From the NCBI RefSeq assembly GCF_900185715.1, contig NZ_FYAS01000025.1:434001-498000 (forward strand): a stretch of DNA of 64,000 bases, given 5' to 3'. Below are positions 40,862-49,862 of this stretch, in pieces (the first letter of the stretch is position 1; the number at the start of each line of letters is the position of its first letter). This DNA comes from Allobosea sp. CS1GBMeth4. GTDB taxonomy: Bacteria > Pseudomonadota > Alphaproteobacteria > Rhizobiales > Beijerinckiaceae. The translations under genes and the position numbers were made by a program. The notes under the pieces were generated by a model. That model searched no databases. It worked only from the letters and a program-made list of their open reading frames with translations, and was not told the origin of the DNA.

Positions 40862-42031
40862 TCACTTCACCCGCTCGAGCACCGAGACGTAGTTCGCGAC
40901 CGCGGCGCCGCCCATGTTGAAGATGCCGCCGAGGCGCGCATCCTTCACCTGCATGCCCTCCGGCGCCTCGCCGACGAGCTGCATGGCGGAGAGCACGTGC
41001 ATCGAGACGCCGGTCGCGCCGATCGGGTGGCCCTTGGCCTTGAGGCCGCCGGAGACGTTGACCGGCAGCTTGCCGTCCTTCTGCGTCCAGCCCTCCTTGA
41101 TGGCGCGGGCGCCGTCGCCCTCCCTGGTCAGCCCCATCGCCTCGTATTCGATCAGCTCGGCGATGGTGAAGCAGTCATGCGTCTCGACGAAGGAGAGATC
41201 GTCGAGCACGACGCCGGCCTGCGCCAGGGCCTTCTGCCAGGCGAGCGCGCCTCCCTCGAACTTCAGGATGTCGCGGCGCGACAGCGGCAGGAAGTCCTGG
41301 ACATGCGCCATGCCGCGGAAGCCGACGGCGCGGCGCATCGTCCTGGCGGTCTCCTCGTCGGCGAGCACGAGCGCGGCGGCGCCGTCCGAGACCAGCGAGC
41401 AGTCGGTCCGCTTCAGCGGGCCCGCGACATAGGGGTTCTTCTCGCTCTCGTCGCGGCAGAAGGCGTAGCCGAGATCCTTGCGCATCTGGGCGTAGGGGTT
41501 GTCGACGCCGTTCTTGTGGTTCTTCGCCGCGATCATGGCGAGCGCGTCCGACTGGTCGCCATGGCGCTGGAAATAGGACGAGGCGATCTTGCCGAAGACG
41601 CCGGCGAAGCCGCCCTGCACGTCGCTCTCCTGTGCCAGATAGGACGCCTTCAGCAGGTTCTTGCCGATCTCCGGCCCGGGCGTCGTCGTCATCTGCTCGA
41701 CGCCGACCACCAGCACCACCTTGGCGGCGCCCGCCTTGATGGCGCGCACGCCCTGATGCACCGCGGCCGAGCCGGTGGCGCAGGCGTTCTCGACGCGAGT
41801 CGCCGGCTTGAAGCGCAGCGCCGGATCGGCCTGCAGCACGAGCGAGGCGGTGAAGTCCTGCGCCGAGAAGCCGGCGTTGAAATGGCCGAGCACGATCTCG
41901 TCGACCTGGTCGGCGGTGATGCCGGCATCGACCAGCGCGTCGGTCGCGACGCGCACGATCAAGCTCTCGACCGTCTCGGAATCATGCTTGCCGAACGGCG
42001 TATGGGCCCAGCCGACAATTGCAGCAGTCAT
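40862..42031 (-). CDS. Acetyl-CoA acetyltransferase-like thiolase (SCP-x type)
   Basis: A 389-aa thiolase. The acylated Cys is in VENACATGSAAVHQGV; the second Cys/His region is in GGLKAKGHPIGATG with SFVETHDCFTIAELIEYEA before it, the pattern of the SCP-x/thiolase-like branch rather than PhbA. It may cleave or form 3-ketoacyl-CoA in fatty acid or side-chain degradation. The ATG at 42029-42031 is preceded by an AGGAGAAGG ribosome site; the frame extends upstream without support. Confidence 0.9.
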   Translation of the reverse strand: MTAAIVGWAHTPFGKHDSETVESLIVRVATDALVDAGITADQVDEIVLGHFNAGFSAQDFTASLVLQADPALRFKPATRVENACATGSAAVHQGVRAIKAGAAKVVLVVGVEQMTTTPGPEIGKNLLKASYLAQESDVQGGFAGVFGKIASSYFQRHGDQSDALAMIAAKNHKNGVDNPYAQMRKDLGYAFCRDESEKNPYVAGPLKRTDCSLVSDGAAALVLADEETARTMRRAVGFRGMAHVQDFLPLSRRDILKFEGGALAWQKALAQAGVVLDDLSFVETHDCFTIAELIEYEAMGLTREGDGARAIKEGWTQKDGKLPVNVSGGLKAKGHPIGATGVSMHVLSAMQLVGEAPEGMQVKDARLGGIFNMGGAAVANYVSVLERVK

Positions 42032-42173
42032 GACCTTCTCCTGGCTGATGTGCAGATACACAGTATCTGCTCCCGCACCGGCGCGGCCACAAGCCGGCAT
42101 GCGCGCATTTCCCCCGTGCGTGGAAAGGCCAACGATCGCGCCGCGAGTCAAGCGCGGAGCGCGCGGCCCTGCC

Positions 42174-43079
42174 CTACCCGATGGCCAGCATCAGCAGCGC
42201 GCCGACGCCGGCGACGATCATCGCCATGCCGGCGAGCTCGCGCCGGCTCGTGCCCTCGGAGAAGATCCGGCGCGAGGCGATCTGCGCGAGCGGCACCTCG
42301 ACCAGCGCCAGCGTGCGCACATTGGCCGCGCTCGTCAGCGAGAAGCCGAGGAACCAGCACTGAGAGGCGGCGGCGCCGAGGAAGCCCGCGGCCAGCGAGC
42401 GGCGCCAGTTGCGCAGGCTGAGCACCAGGGCCTTGCGGTTGGCGGCGAGCATGTAGAGCGTCAGCATCAGCGTCTGCAGCGCCAGGCCGAGCGCCAGGAT
42501 GGTGGTCGCGCGCATCAGGAAATGCCCGTCCGGCAAGGCCTGGATCGCGCCACGGAAGCCGATCGCGGACAGCGCGAAGGCGGCGCCGGCCCCGATCCCG
42601 AGCGCCGCCGGCCGCAACCCCGCGGCGCTGAGCTTCTCGCCCGGCTTCCACGACATCAGCACGACGCCGGCCGTGGCGACGACGATCGCCGTGAACTTCG
42701 CCCAGCCGAGCGCGTCGCCGAGCAGCGCCGCGCCGAACAGCGCGACCTGGACCGGCTCGGTCTTGGTATAGGCGGTCGTCACCGCGAAGGAGCGCTCGCG
42801 CATCGCCGCCAGCATCAGGGCGGTGGCGAGGATCTGGGTCAGCGCCCCGAACAGGGCGAAGCCGAAGGAGCGGAGATCGGGCGTCGGCGGCAGGCTGCCG
42901 CCGACGAGGCAGACGAGCGCGAGGAAGATCAGCGCGAAGGGCAGTCCGAACAGGAAGCGCACCTGCGTCGCGCCGACGACGCCGATCACCTCGGTGAGCG
43001 AGCGCTGGGTCAGGTTGCGCGCGGTTTGCAGCAGCGAGGCGGCGAGCGTCACCGGTATCCACAGAAGGCTGAAACTCAC
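42174..43079 (-). CDS. EamA/DMT superfamily transporter
   Basis: A 301-aa membrane protein with ten hydrophobic segments in two EamA repeats: LTEVIGVVGATQVRFLFGLP begins the first and the second contains AAGFLGAAASQCWFLGFSLT and LVEVPLAQIASRRIF. The family exports amino acids, metabolites or drugs. It begins with MSFSLLWIPVTLAASLLQTA. No partner gene is coupled to it. Confidence 0.9.
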   Translation of the reverse strand: MSFSLLWIPVTLAASLLQTARNLTQRSLTEVIGVVGATQVRFLFGLPFALIFLALVCLVGGSLPPTPDLRSFGFALFGALTQILATALMLAAMRERSFAVTTAYTKTEPVQVALFGAALLGDALGWAKFTAIVVATAGVVLMSWKPGEKLSAAGLRPAALGIGAGAAFALSAIGFRGAIQALPDGHFLMRATTILALGLALQTLMLTLYMLAANRKALVLSLRNWRRSLAAGFLGAAASQCWFLGFSLTSAANVRTLALVEVPLAQIASRRIFSEGTSRRELAGMAMIVAGVGALLMLAIG

Positions 43080-43265
43080 GCGCCGAGACCCCGAGGAAAG
43101 AGCTGGCCGTTGCTTTGGACCGCGACGCGGCGCTAGGCAAATCGCTCGATGAGGGGTAGGTATGCGTCATCAGCGAGGCGGGATTGTCGCCCGCCGTCTC
43201 GAAAATGCCTCAAGCGTCGCGTTGAAGCCCTCGACCCCCGCCACGACAGGTTCAGACCTCAGCCG

Positions 43266-44816
43266 ATGATCCCGTTCCGCCTCGCCGCCGGCGCCCCCCT
43301 CGCCTTGCTCCTCGCCGTCGCCGTACCGGCCCAGGCCGGCACGAGCGTGGTGGTCGACGCCTCGAGCGGCGCCGTCCTGTCGAGCGAGAACCCGACCCAG
43401 GCCTGGCATCCGGCCTCCACCACCAAGATGATGACGCTCTACCTCGCGCTCAAGGCGGTCCGCGAGGGCAGGCTCGGGCTCGAGACCGCGATTCCCGCCT
43501 CGAAGCGGGCCGCCAGCCAGCCGCGCGTCAAGGTCTACATCAGGGCCGGCCAGGAAATCACCCTCGACAACGCCATCCGTATCATGATGGTGAAGTCGGC
43601 CAACGACATCGCCTATGTCATCGCCGAGGGCGTCGGCGGCGACGTCGAGACCTTCGTCTCGATGATGAACGCCGAGGCCCGCCGGCTCGGCATGAACGAC
43701 ACCCATTTCGTCAATCCGAACGGCTGGCACCACCCCGACCAGCAGACCAGCGCCCGCGATCTCGCCGTGCTCGCCATGGCGCTGATGAACGAGTTCGGCC
43801 AGTACTCGGACTACTGGAACACCGGCGCGGTCCAGCTCGGCAAGCAGGTGCTCAACAACACCAACGGCCTGGTCGGCCGCTATTACGGCATCAACGGCAT
43901 GAAGACCGGCTTCGTCTGCGCCTCCGGCTTCAATGTCGTCGCCACGGCGACCCGGGGCGGCCGGACGCTGATCGCCGTCGTCATGGGCGCCAGTTCCGGC
44001 GCGGAGCGCACGGTCAAGGCGGCGCAGCTGCTCGACGACGGCTTCGGCAAATGGGGCGGCTTCGGCGGCAACGTCGCCAGCATGCCCTCGGGCAATGGCG
44101 GGCGCGCCTACAGCATCTGCGACAGCGTCCGCCGCGGCGGCGGCGCGCTCGGCGACGATACCGAGACGGCCGGGCCGATCACCTATACCGGCGGCGGCTT
44201 CGCCGTCGGCGGCAATGCCGAAGGCACGTCGGACCGTTTCGCCGTGGCCGCCCCCCAGGGCGGCGCCGGCTCCGTGCTGACGCGCTCGCCCTCGGGCCGC
44301 ATCACCCTCGGCCCGCGCGCCAAGTTCGAGCCCGTGCAGGTCTCCTTCGGCCGCACGCCGGGCTCGGCCGCGGCGCCGCTCGCCGCCAATGTCGTCGCGA
44401 AGCCCGACACGCAGGTGGCGCGCGAGACGATCCAGCCCGCTGCGCCGGTCGCGGCCGGGCTCGTCGCCGGCAGCCGCACCTTCTCCAGCAACGGCGCGAT
44501 ACCGCCCTCCTCTTCCGCCTTCGCGCCGGTCGCGCCGACGCCGGAAGACCGGCCTGCCGCCGCTGCTTTGGGCGCCGGCCCGATGCGTCTGCAGGGCGCG
44601 ATCCAGCCGGGCGCCGCGACGCCCGCGAGCCTGCGTCCCGGCTCGGCAGCCGGCATCAGGGCGGCGAACAAGCCGCCTGCCAGGCCGTTGCTGACCAAGC
44701 CGGCCTCGGACAAGCCCGCCCCGGCCAAGGCCAAGCCCAGCCAGGCGCAGGCCAAGCCGATCGCCCGGCCGCCGGCTCGCCCGGGCACGAAGCCGGCCGC
44801 CCAGCCCGACGCCTGA
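43266..44816 (+). CDS. D-alanyl-D-alanine carboxypeptidase (penicillin-binding protein)
   Basis: A 516-aa periplasmic PBP5/DacA-like peptidase. Signal peptide APLALLLAVAVPAQA, then the catalytic motifs S-x-x-K in HPASTTKMMT, S-x-N in MVKSANDIAYV and K-T-G in INGMKTGFVCASG, all intact. After about residue 300 the sequence becomes a long Ala/Pro/Lys-rich tail (AKPSQAQAKPIARPPARPG), which may anchor to the wall or bind DNA-like polyanions; SPOR-like or amphipathic anchors are not evident. It trims cell-wall pentapeptides. The EamA gene follows in the same direction. Confidence 0.93.
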   Translation: MIPFRLAAGAPLALLLAVAVPAQAGTSVVVDASSGAVLSSENPTQAWHPASTTKMMTLYLALKAVREGRLGLETAIPASKRAASQPRVKVYIRAGQEITLDNAIRIMMVKSANDIAYVIAEGVGGDVETFVSMMNAEARRLGMNDTHFVNPNGWHHPDQQTSARDLAVLAMALMNEFGQYSDYWNTGAVQLGKQVLNNTNGLVGRYYGINGMKTGFVCASGFNVVATATRGGRTLIAVVMGASSGAERTVKAAQLLDDGFGKWGGFGGNVASMPSGNGGRAYSICDSVRRGGGALGDDTETAGPITYTGGGFAVGGNAEGTSDRFAVAAPQGGAGSVLTRSPSGRITLGPRAKFEPVQVSFGRTPGSAAAPLAANVVAKPDTQVARETIQPAAPVAAGLVAGSRTFSSNGAIPPSSSAFAPVAPTPEDRPAAAALGAGPMRLQGAIQPGAATPASLRPGSAAGIRAANKPPARPLLTKPASDKPAPAKAKPSQAQAKPIARPPARPGTKPAAQPDA

Positions 44817-44829
44817 TCCGGCGCCACCC

Positions 44830-45747
44830 GTGCGGCCGCAGGACGCCTCGACGGCCCAGCGCGGCCTTGCGCTCGCACTCGCCTCCGCCGCCGCCTTCGG
44901 CACCAACATCGTCAGCGCCCAGCTCGCCGGCCAGGCCGGGCTGAGCGGCCCGCTGATCGTCTTCTACCGCGTCTTCCTGATGCTGGCGCTCGCCGCCGGC
45001 GCGGCCCTGGTCTGGCGCAGCAGCCTCGCCGTGCCGCGCCGGCGCTGGCCGGCGCTGGCCCTGTTCGGCGTCAGCACGGCGCTGGTCGGCTCGGCCTATC
45101 TGTCGTCGGTGGCTTTCCTGCCGATCACCGTCGCGGCGGTGATCTTCTACACCTTTCCGGTGCTGATCGTGCTGGCCGAGCCGCTCTTCACCCCGGTCCG
45201 CTTCAGCCTCGACCGGGTCGCGGTCGCGCTCGTCGCCTTCCTCGGCGTCGCCATGGTGGTCGGCCCCGACTGGCACGGGCTCGACCCGCGCGGCCTCGCG
45301 CTCGCCCTCGCCGCGAGCCTCCTCGCCGCGGCGCAATTCTTCTCCGCCGCCCGCTGCGGCGAAGCCGGCACGCTGCCGAAGCTGTTCTGGTCGCATCTCG
45401 TCATCCTGCCGGTGACGCTCTCGATCCTCGCCGTCACCGGCCTGTTCCAGCCGCCCTCGGCGCTGCTGCTCGCGCCGATCGCGGTCGCCGTCACGATCGG
45501 CGGCTATCTGATCGGCTTCCTGCTGCAGGTGCTGGCGCTCGCCCGCGTCGCGCCCGGCCCGGCGGCGCTCGCCTTCTGCGCCGAGCCGGTCTTCGCCGTG
45601 GCGATCGCCGCGACATTCCTCGGCGAACGTGTCGGCTCGCTGCAATACGCCGGCGGCGCCCTTGTCGTCGCCGCGATCATCGCCAATGTAATATTGGAAC
45701 AAAAGCGAGCCCACCGCCTGCCCGTCGCGGCCGCGCCAGGAACCTGA
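44830..45747 (+). CDS. EamA/DMT superfamily transporter
   Basis: A 305-aa protein read from a GTG at 44830, 13 bp after the D,D-carboxypeptidase stop. Ten hydrophobic segments in two EamA repeats; AAAFGTNIVSAQLAGQAGLS starts the first and EPVFAVAIAATFLGERVG is the typical second-repeat signature. A metabolite exporter of unknown substrate. The COG0523 GTPase gene starts 4 bp downstream. Confidence 0.9.
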   Translation: MRPQDASTAQRGLALALASAAAFGTNIVSAQLAGQAGLSGPLIVFYRVFLMLALAAGAALVWRSSLAVPRRRWPALALFGVSTALVGSAYLSSVAFLPITVAAVIFYTFPVLIVLAEPLFTPVRFSLDRVAVALVAFLGVAMVVGPDWHGLDPRGLALALAASLLAAAQFFSAARCGEAGTLPKLFWSHLVILPVTLSILAVTGLFQPPSALLLAPIAVAVTIGGYLIGFLLQVLALARVAPGPAALAFCAEPVFAVAIAATFLGERVGSLQYAGGALVVAAIIANVILEQKRAHRLPVAAAPGT

Positions 45748-45751
45748 CCCC

Positions 45752-46873
45752 ATGTCCGAGCAGCCCCAGCGCCCCGCACCGATCCCCCTGACGCTGCTGA
45801 CCGGCTTCCTCGGCGCCGGCAAGACCAGCTTGCTCAACCGTCTGCTCAAGGAGCCGGCGCTGGCGGAAACCGTGGTGCTGGTCAACGAGTTCGGCGAGAT
45901 CGGGCTCGACCATCTCTTCGTCGAGGGCATCGAGGACGGGATGATCCTGCTCGCCTCGGGCTGCCTGTGCTGCACCATCCGCGACGACCTGATCGTCACG
46001 CTCGAGGATCTGCTCCGCCGCCTCGACAATGGCCGTGTCGCGCCCTTCCGGCGGCTGGTGATCGAGACCACCGGCCTCGCCGACCCGGCGCCGATCCTGA
46101 ACGTGCTGATCAACCATCCCTATCTCGCCATGCGCTTCAGGCTCGACGGCGTGGTCACCCTGGTCGACGCCGTCAACGGCATGGCGACGCTCGACGACCA
46201 TCCCGAGGCGCTCCGCCAGGTGATCGCCGCCGACAGGCTCGTGCTGACCAAGACCGACATCGCGACCGACGCCGGAGCCGTCGCGGCGCTGCGCAAGCGG
46301 CTGGGCGAGCTCAATCCCGGCATCGACATCCTCGCGCCCGACGCCCCGGCCGAAGCGATCGTCGGCGCCGGGCTCTACGATATCGCCGAGCGCCCGGACG
46401 AGCTGCGCCGCTGGCTCGCGGCCGAAGCGCTGGCCGGGCACGATCACGGCCACCGCCACGAACATGGCGGAGGGCACGATCATCACCATCACGACGGCCA
46501 CGCCCACCATCATCACGACGTCAACCGCCATGACGCCGGCATCCGCGCCTTCACGCTCGCCGCCGATGCGCCGATCCGGGAGGCGACCTTCGACCTGTTC
46601 TGGACCCTGCTGCGCTCGACCCACGGCACGAAGCTGCTGCGGCTGAAGGGGCTGGTGGCGCTCGCCGAACACCCCGACGGCCCGCTGCTCGTCCACGCCG
46701 TCCAGCAGATCCTGCATCCGCCGGTGCTGCTGCCGGCCTGGCCCGACTCGGACCGCCGCTCCCGCCTCGTCCTGATCGTCAAGGATCTGGAGGAGGAGAG
46801 CGTCGCGCGCCTCTGGTCCGCCTTCCTCGGCCGGCCCGCCCCGGCCCGGACCGAGGCCCATCATCTCGCCTGA
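45752..46873 (+). CDS. COG0523/CobW-family GTPase with His-rich loop
   Basis: A 373-aa G3E GTPase. Walker A is GFLGAGKTS (about residues 18-26); the metal-binding GCLCCTIRDD carries the C-x-C-C motif; NEFGEIGLD and VIETTGLADPAPI are switch regions and LTKTDIA gives base specificity. A loop near residues 230-255 is extremely His-rich (HDHGHRHEHGGG, HDHHHHDGHAHHHH), as in zinc or nickel chaperones. It probably delivers zinc or another divalent metal to a client enzyme; no Zur-type site or metalloenzyme is adjacent, so the metal is inference. It is 4 bp from the EamA gene and likely co-transcribed. Confidence 0.92.
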   Translation: MSEQPQRPAPIPLTLLTGFLGAGKTSLLNRLLKEPALAETVVLVNEFGEIGLDHLFVEGIEDGMILLASGCLCCTIRDDLIVTLEDLLRRLDNGRVAPFRRLVIETTGLADPAPILNVLINHPYLAMRFRLDGVVTLVDAVNGMATLDDHPEALRQVIAADRLVLTKTDIATDAGAVAALRKRLGELNPGIDILAPDAPAEAIVGAGLYDIAERPDELRRWLAAEALAGHDHGHRHEHGGGHDHHHHDGHAHHHHDVNRHDAGIRAFTLAADAPIREATFDLFWTLLRSTHGTKLLRLKGLVALAEHPDGPLLVHAVQQILHPPVLLPAWPDSDRRSRLVLIVKDLEEESVARLWSAFLGRPAPARTEAHHLA

Positions 46874-46996
46874 ACGGCGCATCGCGCCGGCGCGCTTCTT
46901 GTCTCTGCGGGTGCAGGACCCTGCCCATCCCGCGCCCGCGTGCCGATCCGGCACGAAAGCGCGCCGAAGCGGGGCGAGCCGCGAAAGGGCTGCGCC

Positions 46997-48091
46997 ATGT
47001 CGAATCCCGCCGTCTCCCCGCCCATGCCGAGCGAGACGGCGCCGAGGCAGAGCCGCGCCGCCGCTTCCGGCACGGGCGGACTCTGGATCGAACGCCGCTC
47101 CCTCGCCGCCTGCGCCGCGCTCGAGGCCGACTGGCGGAACCTGGTCTGCCGGGCGATCGAGCCGAACCCGTTCTTCGAGCCCGATTTCGCCCTCGCCGCC
47201 GCCCAGCATCTCGTCGACTTCCGCGACGCCCCGGTTCTGCTCGTCTGGGGCGGTTCGCCCGCATCGCGGCGTCTGCTCGGCTTCATTCCGGGCCGGCTGC
47301 AGCGCCGGCTGCTCGGCCGTGACGAGCTGATCGGCTGGAGCAATCCGCGCCTCGGCATCGCGACCCCGCTGATCGACCGCAGCCAGGCCGGTCGCGTCGT
47401 CGCCGCCTTGCTCCATGCGCCCGGGCAGCTCGGTCTCGCCGGCGCGCGGAACCTCCACCTGCCCAGCCTCGATCGCGACGGGGCGCTTCTGCCCGTCCTC
47501 CTGCAAACGGCCGAGCATGTGGGGCATGCGGCCTTGATCCAGCCGGTGCCGGAACCGGCGACTGCGGGGGGCGCGCCCGACCTCGCTGCGTTGCGCCATG
47601 GCCTGACGCGCTATGGCAGGCTTTCCTTCAGCGAATCCGGCTCGCGCCAGGAGCTGCGCGACATGGTCGAGCTGCATCTGGCGCTCGAGGCCTCCGGTGC
47701 GCGGGGACACGCCGGTCTGGCGGCGCTGCAGGATGTCCGCGAGAGCGCCTTCCTGCGCAGCATGACCCGCAGCCTCGCATGGACCCGCCGTTGCCGTGCC
47801 GGCCTGCTGAGCCTCGACGACAAGCCGATCGCCGGCGCGATCCTCGTCGGCAAGGGGTCGCGTCTCTGGCTCCATTCCGGTGTCGAGGACGATCGCTTCG
47901 CCAGCTTCGCTCCGCTGGCGCAGCTGGTCTCCTGGCTCGGCCGGAGCAGCCGGCGCGAGATCGTCGGCCGGGTTCCCGGGCCACATGCCGTCACCGCGCC
48001 CCAGCGGCTCGGCAGCGTTCATCTTGCCGTGACGGCGAAGGCCGCCCGGCAGGCGCCGTTCCTCATCCGGCGTCGCGCAACAGCCGCCTGA
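46997..48091 (+). CDS. GNAT-type (CelD/BioF2-like) acyltransferase
   Basis: About 364 aa. The N-terminal part resembles CelD/BcsL (WIERRSLAACAALEADWRNL, PNPFFEPDFALAAAQHL), and the C-terminal part resembles a GNAT fold (ELHLALEASGARGHAGLAAL, LLSLDDKPIAGAILVGKGSR, LHSGVEDDRFASFAP). Members modify exopolysaccharide or other surface molecules with acetyl groups. Here no polysaccharide gene is next to it; it follows the GTPase by 123 bp. Its end overlaps the acyl-CoA synthetase end by 29 bp on the opposite strand. Confidence 0.8.
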   Translation: MSNPAVSPPMPSETAPRQSRAAASGTGGLWIERRSLAACAALEADWRNLVCRAIEPNPFFEPDFALAAAQHLVDFRDAPVLLVWGGSPASRRLLGFIPGRLQRRLLGRDELIGWSNPRLGIATPLIDRSQAGRVVAALLHAPGQLGLAGARNLHLPSLDRDGALLPVLLQTAEHVGHAALIQPVPEPATAGGAPDLAALRHGLTRYGRLSFSESGSRQELRDMVELHLALEASGARGHAGLAALQDVRESAFLRSMTRSLAWTRRCRAGLLSLDDKPIAGAILVGKGSRLWLHSGVEDDRFASFAPLAQLVSWLGRSSRREIVGRVPGPHAVTAPQRLGSVHLAVTAKAARQAPFLIRRRATAA

Positions 48092-49679
48092 TGATCTTGC
48101 CGGTGGTCGTCATCGGCAATTCGCTGCGGAACTCGATCTCGCGCGGATATTCGTGCGCCGCCAGTCGCTCGCGCACGAAGCCCTGGATCTCCGCCACGAG
48201 CCGTGGCGACGGCCTGCAGCCCGGCTTCGGCACGATGAAGGCCTTGACGATCTCGGTACGCAGCGCGTCCGGCTTGCCGACCACCGCCGCGAGCGCGACC
48301 GCGGGATGGCGCAGCAGGCAGTCCTCGATCTCGCTCGGCCCGATCCGATAGCCGGACGAGGTGATGACGTCGTCGTCGCGGCCGACGAAGCGGATGTAGC
48401 CTTCGGCATCCTGCGCGCCCTGGTCGCCCGTCGTCATCCAGTCGCCGACGAACTTGGCCTGCGTCGCCTCGGGCTTGCGCCAATAGTGCAGGAACATCAC
48501 CGGGTCGGGCCGGCGCACCGCGATCTGCCCCTCCTCCTCGGGCTCGCAGAGACTGCCGTCCGGGCGGATCACCGCGACCTCGTGGCCCGGCACCGCCTTG
48601 CCGATGAAGCCCGGCTTGACCACGCCGATCGCCGCACAGGAGGCGAGCACGAGGTTGCACTCGGTCTGGCCGTAGAACTCGTTGATGGTCAGGCCGAGCG
48701 CTTCGCGCCCCCAGGCGAGCGTCTCGGCGCCGAGCGATTCCCCGCCCGAGGCGACCGTGCGCAGCTTGAGGTCGTAGCGGCCGCGCGGGTTCTCGACGGC
48801 GCGCAGCATGCGCAGCGCGGTCGGCGGGATGAAGCAATTGCGCACGCCGAGCTCGGCCATCAGCCGCAGGGCTTCTTCGGGATCGAACTTGGACGTCGGC
48901 CGGGCGACGATCGGCACGCCGTGGTGGAGGGCCGGCAGCAGGTTGTTGAGCAGGCCGCCGGCCCAGGCCCAGTCCGCCGGCGTCCAGATCAGGTCGCCCG
49001 GTTGCGGCAGGAACTCGTGCGGCATTTCCATGCCCGGCAGATGCCCGAGCATCACCCGGTGGCCATGCAGCGCCCCCTTGGCGTTGCCGGTGGTCCCGGA
49101 GGTGTAGATCATCAGCGCCGGGTCGTCCGGCCCGCTGTCGACCGGCGCGAACTCCTCGCTCTCGGCTTCGAGCAGGCGCGCCAGCCCCTCGGCCTGTCCG
49201 TCCGGCCCGTCGGCGGAGATCACCAGTTCGAGATCGGGCAGCGGCTCCTCGATCTGGCCGAGCTTGGCGAGGCCGGCCGCATTGGTGATCAGCGCCTTCG
49301 CGCCGCAATCGCGCAGGCGGTAGGACAGCGCGTCCGCCCCGAACAGCGCCGCCAGCGGCACGGCGATCGCGCCGAGCTTGTACGCCGCCATATGCGCGAT
49401 CGGCACCAGCCGTCCCTGCGGCAGCAGGATCGCGACGCGGTCGCCCTCGCCGATGCCGCGCTTGCGCAGCGCGTTCGCAAGCCGGTTCGACCGGGCACGC
49501 AACTCGCCATAGCTGACCGGCGCCACCGACCAGTCGGATCCGACTTCCAGGATCGCGACCTTGTCCGGATCGGTCGCCGCCCAGCGGTCGCAGCAATCGA
49601 CGCCGATATTGTAGCGCTCCGGAATCCGCCAGCGGAAGGCGGCGCGCAGGCGCTCGTAATCGCGGATATCGGGCAGCAT
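48063..49679 (-). CDS. AMP-dependent acyl-CoA synthetase
   Basis: A 538-aa acyl-CoA ligase of the medium-chain/ACSM type. P-loop YTSGTTGNAKGALHGH, the Gln-Thr-Glu motif NEFYGQTECNLV, the GDWMTTGDQG ATP site, FVGRDDDVITSSGYRIGPSE hinge, and the C-terminal Lys in PMTTTGKIIRR are present, so it should be active. It makes acyl-AMP and then acyl-CoA from a carboxylic acid. I start at MLPDIRD; the frame is open further upstream without support. It may feed beta-oxidation; the thiolase is 6 kb away. Confidence 0.93.
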   Translation of the reverse strand: MLPDIRDYERLRAAFRWRIPERYNIGVDCCDRWAATDPDKVAILEVGSDWSVAPVSYGELRARSNRLANALRKRGIGEGDRVAILLPQGRLVPIAHMAAYKLGAIAVPLAALFGADALSYRLRDCGAKALITNAAGLAKLGQIEEPLPDLELVISADGPDGQAEGLARLLEAESEEFAPVDSGPDDPALMIYTSGTTGNAKGALHGHRVMLGHLPGMEMPHEFLPQPGDLIWTPADWAWAGGLLNNLLPALHHGVPIVARPTSKFDPEEALRLMAELGVRNCFIPPTALRMLRAVENPRGRYDLKLRTVASGGESLGAETLAWGREALGLTINEFYGQTECNLVLASCAAIGVVKPGFIGKAVPGHEVAVIRPDGSLCEPEEEGQIAVRRPDPVMFLHYWRKPEATQAKFVGDWMTTGDQGAQDAEGYIRFVGRDDDVITSSGYRIGPSEIEDCLLRHPAVALAAVVGKPDALRTEIVKAFIVPKPGCRPSPRLVAEIQGFVRERLAAHEYPREIEFRSELPMTTTGKIIRRLLRDAG

Positions 49680-49862
49680 GCGGCAGGCTCCAGGAGCCGG
49701 ATCCGAGCAGGGTTGAGGCAGCCTGCCGGGCTCCGGCCCGTCGTGATGGACAGGAAACGCGCAATCCGGCCGGAGCGCGCTCACGCGAAAAGCGGCGCAA
49801 GATAGGGCAAGCCGAAACGCGCTGTCACCTTGACGCAGGGACATGACCGGGTCGTCGACAGG

